Below are positions 12,801 to 25,122 of a stretch of 64,000 nt of DNA, piece after piece (positions within the stretch are counted from its first letter, which is position 1; each line of letters begins with the position of its first letter). The stretch spans positions 48,744,491-48,808,490 of the forward strand of contig CM039182.1 of NCBI GenBank assembly GCA_008360975.2, given 5' to 3'. The stretch is from Lichenostomus cassidix. Taxonomy: Eukaryota > Chordata > Aves > Passeriformes > Meliphagidae. The translations under genes and the position numbers were made by a program. Under the pieces are notes generated by a model. The model searched no databases. It had not been told where the DNA came from and saw only the letters and a list, made by a program, of their open reading frames with translations.

Positions 12801-14063
12801 CTTCAAACAGCACAAAATTACTCATGTGTCAAGCACTTCTGTCCCACAGAATCCCCTCCAATGGGGTAAGAAAAAATGCCATTCTCCCACTTGCCCAGTG
12901 ACACACCTTGGCTATCTAGGCATCATCACCTGCTTTTGAGAGAATGCAATGAAGTTGTGTTTTGTAGTGAGTATTGCCTTCTGGGTATGTATACAGACTG
13001 CAGAGACATTGGGATTAAGAACTTTGGGTCTTTGTCGTGAGGATTAAAATCTGCCAGGGGTAGGCAGCTATTGCTAGATTTGGTCAGTCTGAGCTGTTCT
13101 TAAGCACTGAAGAGAAGGTAGAAAAGTAACAAAACTAAGAGGATGTATTTGCTGAGTACATATTTTCATAACCTAGATAGCTGTAGTTAACAAGTTAGAG
13201 CATCCTATTTCTGCTATAAACAACAGCAAATTGGTAGATGAGGTATACAGAGGCTATGCCTCAGCCAGAGGTCACAAAAATAACACAGGAAAAATAATAC
13301 GGGGGCGGAGGGAAGCGTCAGCGTTTTAACAAGCTTTGCATAATACTGTGACAAGAACTACAGCAAACAAGCTACGCAGATCAAGAATCCAGAGGGCTGC
13401 AGACAGCATTCAGATCAGAGCAAGGGTGTTCAGTAGGCACAGAAGCTGCTGATCAAAGAGTGACATCCTCCCCATCACCAAGCATGCCGCTGTTCCTTTG
13501 CTAAAAGCCCTTTAACACAACATAGCAGGAAGCACACACTTTGAGCAGGAGCAAACTTTGAAGAAGGCAGACATGCAAAGAAGCACCCTGTATTGGAGCA
13601 ATTAATACCAAGAAACAAATTCTATTTCCTGCTAATCCTTTCATGTTGTCAAATACACAGCCCAGAATAGGATCAGGGGGAAAATATTCTAAAAGGTCAT
13701 TGGGAAGCCTTACAAACAGACCATAAGGTAGGAATAAACTTTAATACTTTTACATAATATAAATCTATATCTACTGAAAATCAGCCCCAACTGTTCATAT
13801 AATTCTCACCAGATTTACATAAGAGTCGGTCAGTATTAGCAAAAGATACTTTCCCCAACCGGAGTTGGCATGGGGGAAGCCCAGGATCAGGACATTTACA
13901 CTCCCAATATTGTAATGGCCTTCACATGTATTCAGATAACACACCTCCCCATTTTTAATTGATTTAATATTCTTTTAGTACCCACTAGACTTTGCCAATG
14001 AATGTTTTAGCATTAGCAGTGTTGAAGCATTGTTAATGACAAAAATTACATCTGTAGCACATT
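6867..14063. other. Unannotated, gene-free segment
   Basis: No coding gene, RNA gene or clear transposon is seen in these 7 kb. The longest open frame (9693-10124, plus, 143 codons) reads as random, proline- and histidine-rich sequence. The interval 7180-7500 has the look of a conserved regulatory element: AT-rich homeodomain-type words, a TGACAGCTG word at 7309-7317 and a small CpG cluster at 7329-7336. X-box-like words occur at 8293-8306 and 8719-8732. Confidence 0.55.
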
Positions 14064-14265
14064 ATATTTTTAGAGTGCTTTCAGTTAATTAGTTAATAAA
14101 TTAATTGATCCTTAACAATATAAGTAGGCTGCTATTTAGATAAACATTTTAAAGTGGATAATGGAAGGCAGGCACAGGTTAAGGATCTTGTCTATGATAT
14201 TACAGCAGAGGAAATAAGAGAGTCACGATTAAACCCAAATTAAGTGCTGATTATGAAAAGATTTA
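14064..14265 (-). repeat. Ancient MIR/CORE-SINE-type remnant
   Basis: In plus orientation the segment runs 'gtgctttcagttaattag...' to 'aaggcaggcacaggttaaggatcttgtc...attacagcagaggaaataagagag...gattaaaccca'. This parallels the antisense of old amniote MIR-type repeats, in which a 'gaaactgaggcacagagaggttaagtgacttgcccaaggtcacacagc' block is followed by 'agagccgggattaaaaccca'. The match is diverged, as expected for an element older than the bird lineage. Exact family and ends are uncertain. Confidence 0.45.
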
Positions 14266-14463
14266 AGTATACCAACAAATGAGGTAGAGGTTCTTCTTTT
14301 GGGGAGAGCTACACTTCCATGGGGGAGGGAGAAATAACACAAAGATATCTTCAAACCCAATTTACAGCAGTGAATGAAGGTCATGCTGAATTTGACTCAA
14401 ATAATATGGGCAGAAACCTTCACTGAATACCATGACAAACCATAAAAGAAATACTGAAAATCT

Positions 14464-14606
14464 GGTCCTGAGATTAGCTCAGTTGATTAGAGTACAGTAC
14501 TAATAGCATTAAGGCTGTGGGTTTGATCCCTGAATGGGCCATTTACCTAAGAGTTTGACTTGATGATCCTTGTGGGTGTCTTCAACTTACGAATATTCCG
14601 TAACTC
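14464..14606 (+). repeat. TguSINE1-type SINE: tRNA-Ile head fused to CR1 3' tail
   Basis: Positions 14464-14541 are a degenerate tRNA-Ile(AAT). An A box (TAGCTCAGTTGA, 14475-14486), an anticodon region TACTAATAGCAT, a B box (GGTTTGATCCC, 14520-14530) and an acceptor end GGGCCA (to 14541) are all visible. After a short spacer the sequence continues into a CR1 3' end (about 14550-14606: TTGACTTGATGATCCTTGTG, then the 'cttcaac...attccgtaactct' type tail). TguSINE1 of passerine birds is known to combine a tRNA-Ile promoter head with a CR1-X-type tail, which recruits CR1 reverse transcriptase. Point changes in the tRNA arms and the fused tail exclude a working tRNA gene. No target duplication is obvious, as is usual for CR1-mobilised elements. 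Confidence 0.85.
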
Positions 14607-17600
14607 TTGTCTGTTGAGCTACAGTGTTAGGATAGTATTAGCACTTAATGCTTTTCTGTAAATTGGTCAGGGTTTTGATGTACTCTACAACTTTTGAAAA
14701 CAAGGTTTAAGACATCCACGAACAATCGTACTCCTTTATGAGGCATAGAGACAAGGTAAGTTTGCATTATCTTTTTTAGAAGTTCTTGGGAGAAAACAGA
14801 AGTTTTGCAAGTCTCTGTGTTGCAACAAAACTTGCAGATATACATGTAAGTCAGTAAATTACCCAGAAAGGTATTTTAATATATAGGCCAAAATGATTCC
14901 AAGTAGCAAACAGTTACCCTCTTCAAACATACAATATTTCCTTATGCAGAAATAATCCCATGGCATATGAAAAGGGATATAGAAAAGTATTGCTGTACCA
15001 GTCCAGCAACAGGGTCTTAAAAATTTCCCTGTGGAAACTTATTAAGACTTTTTCCACTCCATTGCATTCCAGAAAGGTGTGGAACAGTTCCTTATTCACC
15101 CTGATAGAAATGAGGGGAAAATCCCCCATTTTTTAATTAAAAACCCAGGATTCCGAATCAGTGGGAAACTGCAGGATCAGAAACTGCAGAGTGCTGCCCT
15201 TCAGGGAACTAACAAAAGTTCATTATCCATGCTCACCAGTGGGTGGATTTTGCTGTTGCACAAGTTTCCTAAAGTCAATTCATTATCAGACTATATATTT
15301 AAATCTCAAGTGAAGAGTGTTTTGTGGACTTATACAAGCACCTCTTTGAGTTCACCCAGAACTAATGAGAATTACTGCAGTTGAGCAATGCTGAGCTCTG
15401 GCAATATAAACTGGGTAAGTTTCTGTGTCACGCATTTTCTCTTTGTGTGACTCCAGCAGACACCATAACTCCTGAGTCTCTGTGGTATAGATGCTACAGT
15501 CACTTGGATGCTTTGAATGGAGAAGAGAATAAAAGTTAAAGTTTTCATCTATTTTACCTGGCACTCATTATGAAAGTAATATTTTTATTTGCAGGGTAGA
15601 TTCAGTAGTTGTATGAGGTGTTTTCAAAGTCCAATAAGCAGGTAATTCATAGACACAAGAAAAAAAGGAAAATAAAAAATGTGGGGAAAATATTAAAGAC
15701 CTGAGTTGGCCTTGGATATATATTTTCACAAGTGACAGAAATATAGCATCTCAGAAGTGTAAGTTACAGAAAAGAAGGTGACCTTACCTACTGGTTGTAG
15801 CAACAGGATTAGTAGCTGAGAGGGTCAGGATCCTGTTCTGGCTGAGTTGCCCACCTAATGGGAAAGAATTAATAAAATCAGTTGATGTTAACCTGTCTGA
15901 ACAGTTAACTCATAATAAAAATTTGAGATGAAGATCTGAACTTGAAACAAATTCTCTGCAGGGAAGCTGGTTTAAATATTTACAGAAAGAGCGTTATGTC
16001 TCAAACAATCACTTCCATTTTGGTACCACAGATCAACAGAACTTAATAGAGGCATTTTGCTGTCTTTCTACCTTTGAAAATTCTGTTTTGAAAATTATAA
16101 TTCTAGGCAGAGAATAGATGTGGTTAATAAAATAAATCAGCACACTTTTTTCATATAATTTAAACTACAAAAGTGAAATTGCAGTGAAGTTAATGGCTTC
16201 TAAAGTAATTGCTACAAGAAGGGGTACCCTCTTCTTGCACATTTTTTGTGGTAAAAAAAAAAAAGGAAAGGAAAGTTCAGTCTTTCTATAAAAAGGAATG
16301 AAAGTTTTGCCTGCGCAGTGATAAAATTTGGTTCAGCATCTCATTTTGCTACAATTTATTTATGAATTCTCTCCAGTCAGTTCCTATGGTAAGACAGGAT
16401 GGAGAGCTGGGTATCCTGCTTAGCATATTTTCCATTGCCATCGAAGGTAAAAGGTGACTGATGCAATGAATTTTAGATTCTAGTTAGACATTCACCTAAC
16501 AACATATGAGTCATTCTTGTTTCTATGCAAATGTCATCCTTCACCTGAAGGAAAATTCCTGCCTCTTAATATTTAAATCTCATCTAGTTTTCATTGATTT
16601 CTGCACATCACCACATCTTTAAAATTTTCTTTAAAATACATTGAGGAACAAAACATCTTTATCTTTTTTTACTTATTTTACCAAAGGCAAATGCTCTTCT
16701 TAATTTAGACAGTAAGAAAATCTCAGCTATTAGAGAATATATAAAGACAATTAAATTAATTTTCATCTTTGGGCAAAGAAGACAACACTAAACACAGAAC
16801 TGCAAACAGCAATTTCCACAGTTCACATTTAGAGACTCCCACTCCTAGTGACAGGTCTCTCTAATGCCCCATAGCATACCAAGGGATGACCTAAAAGTCT
16901 GGATAAGAGACAGAAAGGAATGAGCTGAATTCCACAGAAATATTCTAGATATCTAGATTTGCCCCCAAAAGCTCTGTTCTTGTTCTGACACAGTGAAAAA
17001 CAAAAAATAACACCCTCACAGAAGCCTCCTGGCATAAGTACATCTGAGTGAGACCATAATCAGACCCACTGAGTCACTGAGGGTTGAAGAGGGATGACTC
17101 TGCTACAGCCAGGGATACAATTATCAGAGGCAAAGTTACCTTTGAAGCGGCCATTCTTCATGAAACATTCTTTCAGGTGTAGTCCATAGGCCTTTGAACC
17201 ACACTGGTCCAGTTTCTAAGGCAGAGCATAAGTTTGCAGTGGAGATGCAGTGTTTAAACTGATTTCCAATGTGGAAATGAAATGAAAGTCCAAAGGCTTT
17301 TGGCATGGAAACCTTTTCACTGAATGTTGGGCACAGCAATGGAAACCCACATTGTGGACATAACATTGACCTTTGAATAAGCTGTGAGCTGTTTGGAGAA
17401 TATTGAAACAGGACAATTTAAAAGATAGTCTGGGCCATTTACAGGCATGCTTTGCTCCCTACGGATTCACCAAGGTGCTTGGAGCAAACAGGGCACACCA
17501 GAATCATGCGCTCCTCTCATTTGGTGATAGCACTGCATGTGCTCATCCCCTCCCTGTCTCAGATGATGACAGAACACTCAATCATTGTCCAAGAGAGTGT

Positions 17601-20024
17601 GGCAAAGAAACCACTCAAAGCTGTAACTGCTTTTGCAAGGCCACATGCCATGTCTCAGCAACCCTGGGCCACAGTCTGCTAATTACAAGCACGTTGAAGA
17701 GAGCTTTGCAATCTCTCAGTGACAATATCCCTGGTGAACCAGAGTCGGGCCAACAGACTGTTAGGGGAAAGCCAGGAACTCTGCTCCCTTCAACACAGAG
17801 GCACTGACATGAAGGGTGAGGTTAAAACATTCATATCCCAGATGCTCTCATTAGCACTGAGAGCAGTCACTCCTGTGTCCCTAGAGGCCAGCCCAGGCGG
17901 CGGAGCTTGTGGAGGTGTTGCAGCCAGTACAGGATCAGCCTGAACCCTGCCAGCGATTCCCAGGTTGCTTTCCCACGGGTTTTCATGCCCCACTCAGGAG
18001 GAGTAAATGCCTCCCAAGTCATAGCCCCAGTAGCAGCAGCACATTTATGTAGAATTCACTTTTATGTTTCAGTAGCATCCAACTCACTCTTAATTAAATT
18101 TATAAGTCAGTTTTCCATGTAGCACCTGTGGAATTTCTGAAGTGCATTCACATGGGATTATTGGCTTTTACTTCAGGCAAGAGAAGCAAATGAAAGTGCA
18201 AGTCATTGCGATGATTCAAAGGCACAGGGAGGTAAAATTTGAGCCTGAACTTAATCACCTGAAAGAGCAAAGAATTACTAAACAAACTAATTACAAACTC
18301 TAGGAAACAGGAATCTTTCCTCCCAAAATTATTTACCAGGCACTAGACAACAGTCAAGAAGAATATTTACTTGGGCATTTTACACAGTTTTATTAAAGAA
18401 AATTACTCACAAAACTACCTGTGATGTAGATAACTACCAAAGTAATCTGTTTCCAGCATTAAAATCAATGTCTCACCCAGATGTGAGAAAATAATGTGTG
18501 TTTTCCTATTGCTTCTTACTAAAATCCCTCGGCAAAATATAAAAAATAAGGAAGGCTTCTTGTGTTTCTTTTTCTTTAGAGAATTTTACATTTATTGGTC
18601 ATATTTGCTTTGGTTAAATAACAGAAAAAACTCACACTGGTCAAGCAGGAACACACATTTAGCTGCTCTATTTATTTTACTAGCTCCTATGTTCCTGCTG
18701 TATCACAGCCATCACATGGAAAAGGAGCAAAACTGGACAAAAGCAGCTGGGTGAGAAGTGGATATTAGAATAACCCAGAGACACAAATACATGGGGAAAA
18801 AAAAAAGTCAGATTTAAAAAGAAGCAGAATATTCAAGATGGACCAAAAAGCCTGGAAAGGAATAGCTGCTTCCCTAGTATAATTCCTGACATAGTATTAT
18901 GATACTTATGTCTCAGGTGCGGAGGAATATATTTAAAATGTGCCAAATAATTCACAGATATATTAAGCTAGTCCATCTGGAAATGAGACATAGATCTCTG
19001 CAACTTCTCTCAATATCTGATTTAGAGGGAGCATTTCATACTTGGATAGGCTGTTTAAAAACAAACATCTTATAGCTGACCCCAAATGTTTCATCTATTA
19101 GAACCAAGTGGTTATTAAAGTTCCCCATTCTAAATATGTTCTTGTGGAAACAGGGATGGTGGAAAGTGTGCAGTGCAAGAGATACCTAGGCAAACCAAGG
19201 CTAAGAGGCAGTGTGCAGGGGGTACAGGGCAGTCCCAGAGCTATAACTTGGATCCAGCCAGCGGCAAGACTTGTACATCAGCCCAGACATGAACAGGGAG
19301 GGCAAAGCAGAGGACCTAGATGTAGCTTTCAACCGAAATTGTTCAATAGTATTAAATGGTGTTGATGTACTGATGATATTGTCACAGTACTGGGAGAAGA
19401 CAGGGGAAAAATGGGATTTGCAGAATCAATCAGTCTCTGGATATCAAACATACTCCTGCTGGCCAAACTACTTCATAGAAGCAGTTTCTTGTTCCCCAGC
19501 AATGGCAGTATCACAGGTATCCCACTGACTCCATTTTCCTTGAGCCCTTTGCTCTATGTCCTCTGACTCATCCACAGCTTGCTCCCTGTCACAGCACTCC
19601 CACATATCTGCAACAAGGAGGTCCCTTCCCCTTTAAAGTTTCCCCACACTATCTCACAATACCTGCAGGAATTTTACAAACCTTCCCCGCTGCTGAATTT
19701 CTGTATTTTCACTGCATTCACCTTAGCTCCAAACACCTGACAAAAAGTGTAGAAGCATCTAGTAATTATGGCAGGTGTTAAAATCCTGCACATCATTTTT
19801 ATCTGGTATAACAGGCCACCACAAGGCATTATGCAACTGACCCAGTTTGAGGCATTTAAAATAATAGAGTTTAATGAAACATGTCTGTTGTAATCTACTG
19901 AGGACTTCTCCTGTCCCCACTGAGAATCAGTAACCACATTACTGGCGGCAGAACCAGACCTTCTACGTCAGCACCACCCATCCATATTCTAAATAAGTTG
20001 TAGAAGGAAACATATTAGTTTCTA
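14607..20024. other. Unannotated segment with one exon-like window
   Basis: No gene or transposon is recognised. At 18580-18750 an open segment is bounded by splice-like signals (see findings), but its translation is low-complexity and unlike any family I know. Overlapping open frames at 17403-17943 and 19108-19528 also have no recognisable content. An A-run lies near 16254-16264, and an X-box-like word (GTTCCTATGGTAAG) is at 16380-16393. Confidence 0.55.
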
Positions 20025-20290
20025 ATCTTGGTTCTTCAGTGCCTAAATATGCCTCGTCACCATAGCAACAGATGGCTTCACAATCTTTAATGCCTTTATT
20101 TTCACAAGTCCTCTGAGAAATAGAGGAGGACAGCTGTCCCCATTTTACAACTGAGTAACTGTGATGCAGAGAGGCAAAGGGATTGGCCCCAAATCCTGCA
20201 TGAAATCTATGGAGTGCGGGATGTCAGGGCACTGGTTCTCCCCAAGCACCCTACTAGTGCCCCAACCTCCTACTCCATCCTTGCTTCTAA
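20025..20290 (-). repeat. Ancient amniote MIR/L3-type SINE remnant
   Basis: Read on the minus strand, the segment shows a diverged 'cctctctgcatcacagttactcagttgtaaaatggggacagc' block. This parallels the classic 'cctcagtttccccatctgtaaaatggggata' core. It is followed by a 'cattaaagattgtgaagccatctgttgctatggtgacgaggcatatttaggca' block, which matches a recurrent tail in old amniote repeats. The upstream part on the plus strand (about 20210-20290) matches the 'ctagtgccctaacca...ccatcctt' portion of the same kind of element. Two or three independent blocks in the right order make this the clearest ancient repeat in the window. The exact family name needs a library search. Confidence 0.6.
20056..20069. 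promoter_or_regulatory. Perfect RFX X-box word inside an ancient repeat
   Basis: GTCACCATAGCAAC fits the X-box consensus GTNRCC-AT-RGYAAC at every defined position. X-boxes are bound by RFX-family factors, which act at ciliary genes, MHC class II promoters and some neural enhancers. The site lies within the tail of the ancient repeat at 20025-20290, so it may be an inherited repeat word and not a selected binding site. Function is unproven. Confidence 0.35.
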
Positions 20291-23200
20291 AAGTACCTTC
20301 TGTGGCTACATCAACACAGACTCTGAAAACCAAGCTTTTCCATGAAGAGGGTCAGGCCTCCATTAAATCTACTGTCACTTCATCAGTTGAGATGGTTTTA
20401 TTTATTTATTGGAAGATTTTCTGTGCAGGAGGTTGAACTACAGAGGAAGTCCAAAGTGAATTGGGAAAAAAATGTATTTGGCCAATTCAGTAAGTCAGAA
20501 AACACTGATGACACTGTGTAAATCCCATTAGTTTGTAAATATTTGAAAGGCTGCAAAGGGAACCAGTTCTGTCGTCCCCCCGCCCCATAGTATTTGACAA
20601 GAATCCAACTTCTACCCTGTACTCTAGGGAGCATAAGCATTAAGGTAGTTGGCAAAACTAATACCTGTCCAGTTGTTCTCCCCTGTGAAATAGTTACCTA
20701 AAAAAATACAGTTCATAACCTGGAAAGAGCAAAAGTGTGCCCCACATCTGTGCTTTCATGTGTGTTATACGTATCTTTATTTCTGGGCAAAAAATTGCAA
20801 ATTTAAAATGTGGAATATTCTGTTCTGGGACTCTGTTTTAGACTGTTTCATAGAAATTACACATTAGGTCAGGACTCATTTCCAGATCCATCCGGACATT
20901 GTTCTGTCTCATCTCAAGGTTCAAGTAGCAACTTTCTTTTCCTCTAGTTTTAATGGTTTATAGGTAAAACAAGTCTAGTTCATGAAATCTCTATCTTTAC
21001 GTTATGAGCAAAAAAAAAAAAGAAGCTAGACAAAATTAATTTATCAATATAATCTTTTCCATTTACAATTAGCATCAGAGTTGTATATGAAACATCTCAA
21101 CCTTAAAATGTCTCCGCTTATCACAGCAGTCTGAGCTCTTGATATTTATAAGGCAATTTACACAAATGCCTTTAAACTGATGCAATGATCGCTTTTTTTT
21201 TTTCACTTTTCTACTTCTGGTATGTTGAGTTTCCTTTTATACTGGCTTTTTTTCCAGAAACTGCTTCATTCATTTGTCAGGAAGAACTCCTTTAAGAGGG
21301 GCAGATGGGAGCACCTACAAAGTAAAATATGGAAACTGTCTCTACATGGCAGAAGTGTCTCCCTGGGTACTGATGAATATTATACTTTTTAAAAGGCATG
21401 TTTTACTTTGGAAACAGAAGCAATTACTTTTAATTGTGCTTCTCAGCAGGAAAAACTTTCAAAAGGCATGTTTTTCTCCTCCTCAAAGTCAGACCTGTAT
21501 ATTAAAAACAGAAACACTCCAATACACACTAAAAAACAGGCCACAGTTGTCCTGGGAATATATAGCTGCGCTGCTAAGCATGACTGCATAAAGAACTATG
21601 GAGTTGCCTTAGGTTTATCTTGGCTGTCTTAACTTTGATGAGATTAGATTTGCAGAATCAAATGCAAATACAGCCTCTGTTTCACTACAATAAACCTTGG
21701 CACTTCTTTAAGCTACCAAGACATGTCAGTGCTTCTCTGTATCAGCTAGTTTAGAGCATTAGCACTTTTTCCCTTAGTTAGGCAGGAAAGGTTAAAATCC
21801 AGGACAGACACTTTAATCTAAAGATTAATTACCAGAGAGACCTGATGCCATGCAGAGCATGCAATTTGGACAGTGTGACTGACCTCTTGATCCCACACAC
21901 CTTTGTGAACCCTATGAGTCATATTCTGTCTAACAGACACCAAAAGAGGTGTCAAGGCAGCATCGAGTTGATAATATTACTTTATTTTGGGGGCTTTTTA
22001 GTCACCCTTCAGAGGCAAAGAAAAGTGCTGAGAGATGCCTGAGATATTCCCTGGTACTGGGGGGCACAGGACCACTGGAGCCATCACCAATACATACAAC
22101 CCAGCAGAAGCTGGGACATGGAGATTCTCAAGGATATAAAGCAGGGGAAAGTCTTGTTCCCAAACCAGGTGTCCAAATGACCAAAAAAAGTCTGCCATGG
22201 TGAAAATACACATGAGAAACCAAAAGAATAAAGAGCTTTGGTGACTGCAAATATCTATTCAACAGCCTTTTCCTGCAGTGAGAGAAATATCGGATTTCAT
22301 AGGCATCAGTCTGCATGTACAAACCATGTCTCCAATGACACAAGGATGTCCATTTTTATAACTATTGGAAAAGCTTAGCCCACACAGAAAGTAACGTACA
22401 GAGTAGAACATGGATAGAAAAGCACATTTCCAACCCTTGTTCACCCCACATAGAACAAAAACTTCCCTTAGACCACTACTGCTACTTGCACTCCCTTGAC
22501 ATAGTCTCTGTAGTACATAGTGCAACAAAACTAACAATTATTTTTATCAAATCCATTTTTCTTGTGTATTTTACCTGCACAGACATTTGTTTGACACGGG
22601 CTGGAATTTAATGGATATGTATTCAAACAGTAGTGAGAAGCAGGCCATAATCTCAATTATCCTTAATTCAAAGAGATATTGGAAAATAATATAAAAATAA
22701 ATTGCGTATTTGAAAGACCCTGGAATCAGATTCCTACCCATATTTAGTACTATTTAATTAGGGAACAATACAGCTGAAATATGGAGTTTATTCTTCTGAC
22801 CAACTCAATTTTCTGTTCAACAGAGGATTGAAAACGAAAATGTTTACTTGCAGTGGTAAAACCTGATGTCAAACACATTACAAATTTACATGTGTATAAA
22901 GCAACCAATAAAGAAAAACAAAAATAAAATAACACAATCCAAAGCCTTGGGAACTGTCCTACTTCCTGAAAATAGCATTGTGCACCTCGATGAAGAGAAG
23001 CAGGGGTTGTGCACAGCAATACTGTCCCAAGAGGTTGCCCTCAATTATATGTGGCTGCAACTGCAGATAGATGTACTTTATGAAGGAACAGGATACAGAT
23101 TCACAAAAACACACAAGAAGAGGAGAGACAGGGCATGAATCTGCCCTCTTGATTGAAAGAAACTGAGATAACACAACTGGAGCAGGTTAAGACTGTGAAC

Positions 23201-23586
23201 AAGGCACATGGAGGACAGATGGGTTTCTTGTTTCCTCATCAACAAAACGCTATTGGGTAGAGGAACTCACAGGAACTAAAAGGTTGACCAGACACTGTGA
23301 GCAGAGTTCCTTATTAGTATAACCCACTTTTTGGTTAGTAGATGTCAATGCACATCTCACACATTGCCAGACTCATTGATCCATCTCCTCACCACGGATC
23401 TCCTCTCTCAGACACGCTCTAAAAGACTCAATGCTCACGGCAATATGGGCAAAGAGAACAGTTTGGAACAAAGAAAAAATTTAATTCAGTACCATGGGAA
23501 AGGCTGTGCAGGCAGAGGTTTACCAGTATAAAATTCACAGACCCTCTCTTGTATTCAACGTCTTGAATTCAGGTTCATGTTCAGGA

Positions 23587-23645
23587 AAACAAAAAAGAAC
23601 AAAAAAAAAACCAACCAAACAAAAAAAAAACCAAAAAAAAACCAC
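23587..23645 (+). repeat. A/C-rich low-complexity tract
   Basis: Runs of 8-10 adenines are separated by C or CC (patterns such as AAAAAAAAAACC and CCAAAC). This is simple-sequence DNA, probably a decayed A-rich tract. No tail of an identifiable retroposon is visible upstream. Confidence 0.75.
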
Positions 23646-23771
23646 TTGGTCCAGTTATTTATCTGGTTCTAAAGTAAAAACACAAATTTGGCAACTTCCC
23701 ACCAGAGCAAAATGGAGATTCTTTCAGTTAATACTCCCCTCACACTAACACACATATGCACAGAACATGCT

Positions 23772-23791
23772 ACACACACACACACACACAC
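23772..23791 (+). repeat. (AC)n dinucleotide microsatellite
   Basis: About ten uninterrupted AC units. Short dinucleotide tracts like this are often polymorphic in length. Confidence 0.9.
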
Positions 23792-24912
23792 AGAGCCCTC
23801 TTTCCCTGTCATTAATACAGTCACACTTTGCATACTCTTAAGGAGGTGATGTGGTAACAACTGAATGCTGGCTGGTAATGCCTTGATTCTGGGCGAGTGA
23901 GTGGGCTTGGCTGCAAAGATAAGCCACAGCACATCCATATTTCCAGCAGACAGAACTACTTCCAGTGTTTCTTCCCAGAACCAGGGTGCCCTAGGCCAAG
24001 AAATGCTGCAGCAGATTTCTAAATGACCTTTATTGGTTGATTAGCTTTATCTATGAGAAAGTTCCTTCTCTCGGCTGCTTTCCTCATTAAATCAGTAATA
24101 GGGCACCTCGGCAAATGCTATCAGCCACCAGAGATTTTAACAATTCTGCAGACATCTACAAAGATTACAAGCATATCAAAAATATGCTGGGAAGGTACTA
24201 CAGTGGCGAAACTTCATTACTAGTTAAGTGATTGGGTTGAAGTAGGTATTAAAACATCCCTAACAACATAACCTGCTTTCTTGGTATTTTGCAAGCACTG
24301 CTCTAACTGACTTTATTGATGAGCTGAAAGATTCACGTAACTGAGCACACTTACAGAAAAATTAATACACATATTTCAGCCTTATTATGGCTGCTGCTCA
24401 GCAATCAGGGAGGTAAAAATCCCAGCTATAAAGAAGAATTAAAAGAGCCAAGTGTCCACAATGTGTTCGAGCCACGAGGAAAAGCAGATATTGATTGCCT
24501 GGGAATACCCAAAATACGGCAATAACAAACACAGAGAGGATATATTTAATGTGCTCCAGGGGAATGACTGGAATGCACAGTGTGAAACTGTGACTCCTGT
24601 GACAAGTTTTGGGAGAAGCCCAGTTTCACCAGCATTGATTAGCTATCAGTCACTGTCCTCCAGTTAATTGGAATATTTCACAAGTAATGATGAATTTTCA
24701 GAAGTGTTGTGCAGAATTAATTTTAGGTGATATAAATCCAGCAGTGATGTGGTAAAGTTTTATTCTCTGACAAGAACCTTGCTGCAAACTCAAGCAGCCC
24801 AAAGCTCAGGCTGAACTTCCCTGTGTTGAAGGGTCAGCACCAGCTCAGTGCAGACTATCCATACACTGCTGCATCAAAGCTCTTGGAATCAGTACACTTA
24901 ATATCTCACCTA

Positions 24913-25122
24913 TTTCATAGACTCGTTGAATGGTTTAGTTTGTAAGAAACCTTTAAAAATCATCCACTTCCAACCTCCCTGTCATGGGGTGGGGACATGT
25001 TCCACTAGATGAGCAAAGCCCTGTCCAGCCTGGCCTTGAGCACTGCAGGGATGGGACATCCACAGGTTCTCTGGTCAACAAACTCTGTTCCAGTTTCTCA
25101 CCACCACTGACACTGGGGTAAA
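24913..25122 (-). repeat. CR1 LINE 3' fragment (minus strand)
   Basis: The plus strand begins 'tttcatagactcgttgaatggtttag' and continues with 'aatcatccacttccaacctcc', 'catggggtggggacatgttccactagatgagc', 'gtccagcctggccttgagcactgcagggatgggacatccacag' and 'aactctgttccagtttctcaccac'. These are successive antisense CR1 3' UTR and ORF2-end landmarks in the correct order. It is a short, 5'-truncated, non-functional copy. The inner end is placed where similarity fades. Confidence 0.85.

Larger units (their letters stand above)
20291..24912. other. Unannotated segment with low-complexity tracts
   Basis: No gene is recognised. A-rich and T-rich runs occur near 21010-21020 and 21192-21202, with an A/C-rich tract and a CA microsatellite near 23590-23790. 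The stretch 24020-24230 is AT-rich without repeat similarity. Open frames at 21274-21632, 22259-22537 and 22750-23174 overlap on both strands and have no recognisable protein features. Confidence 0.6.

Noticed and set aside
14464..14541. Functional tRNA-Ile gene
   Set aside because: Arms carry mismatches and the acceptor end runs straight into a CR1 tail, so it is the head of a SINE.
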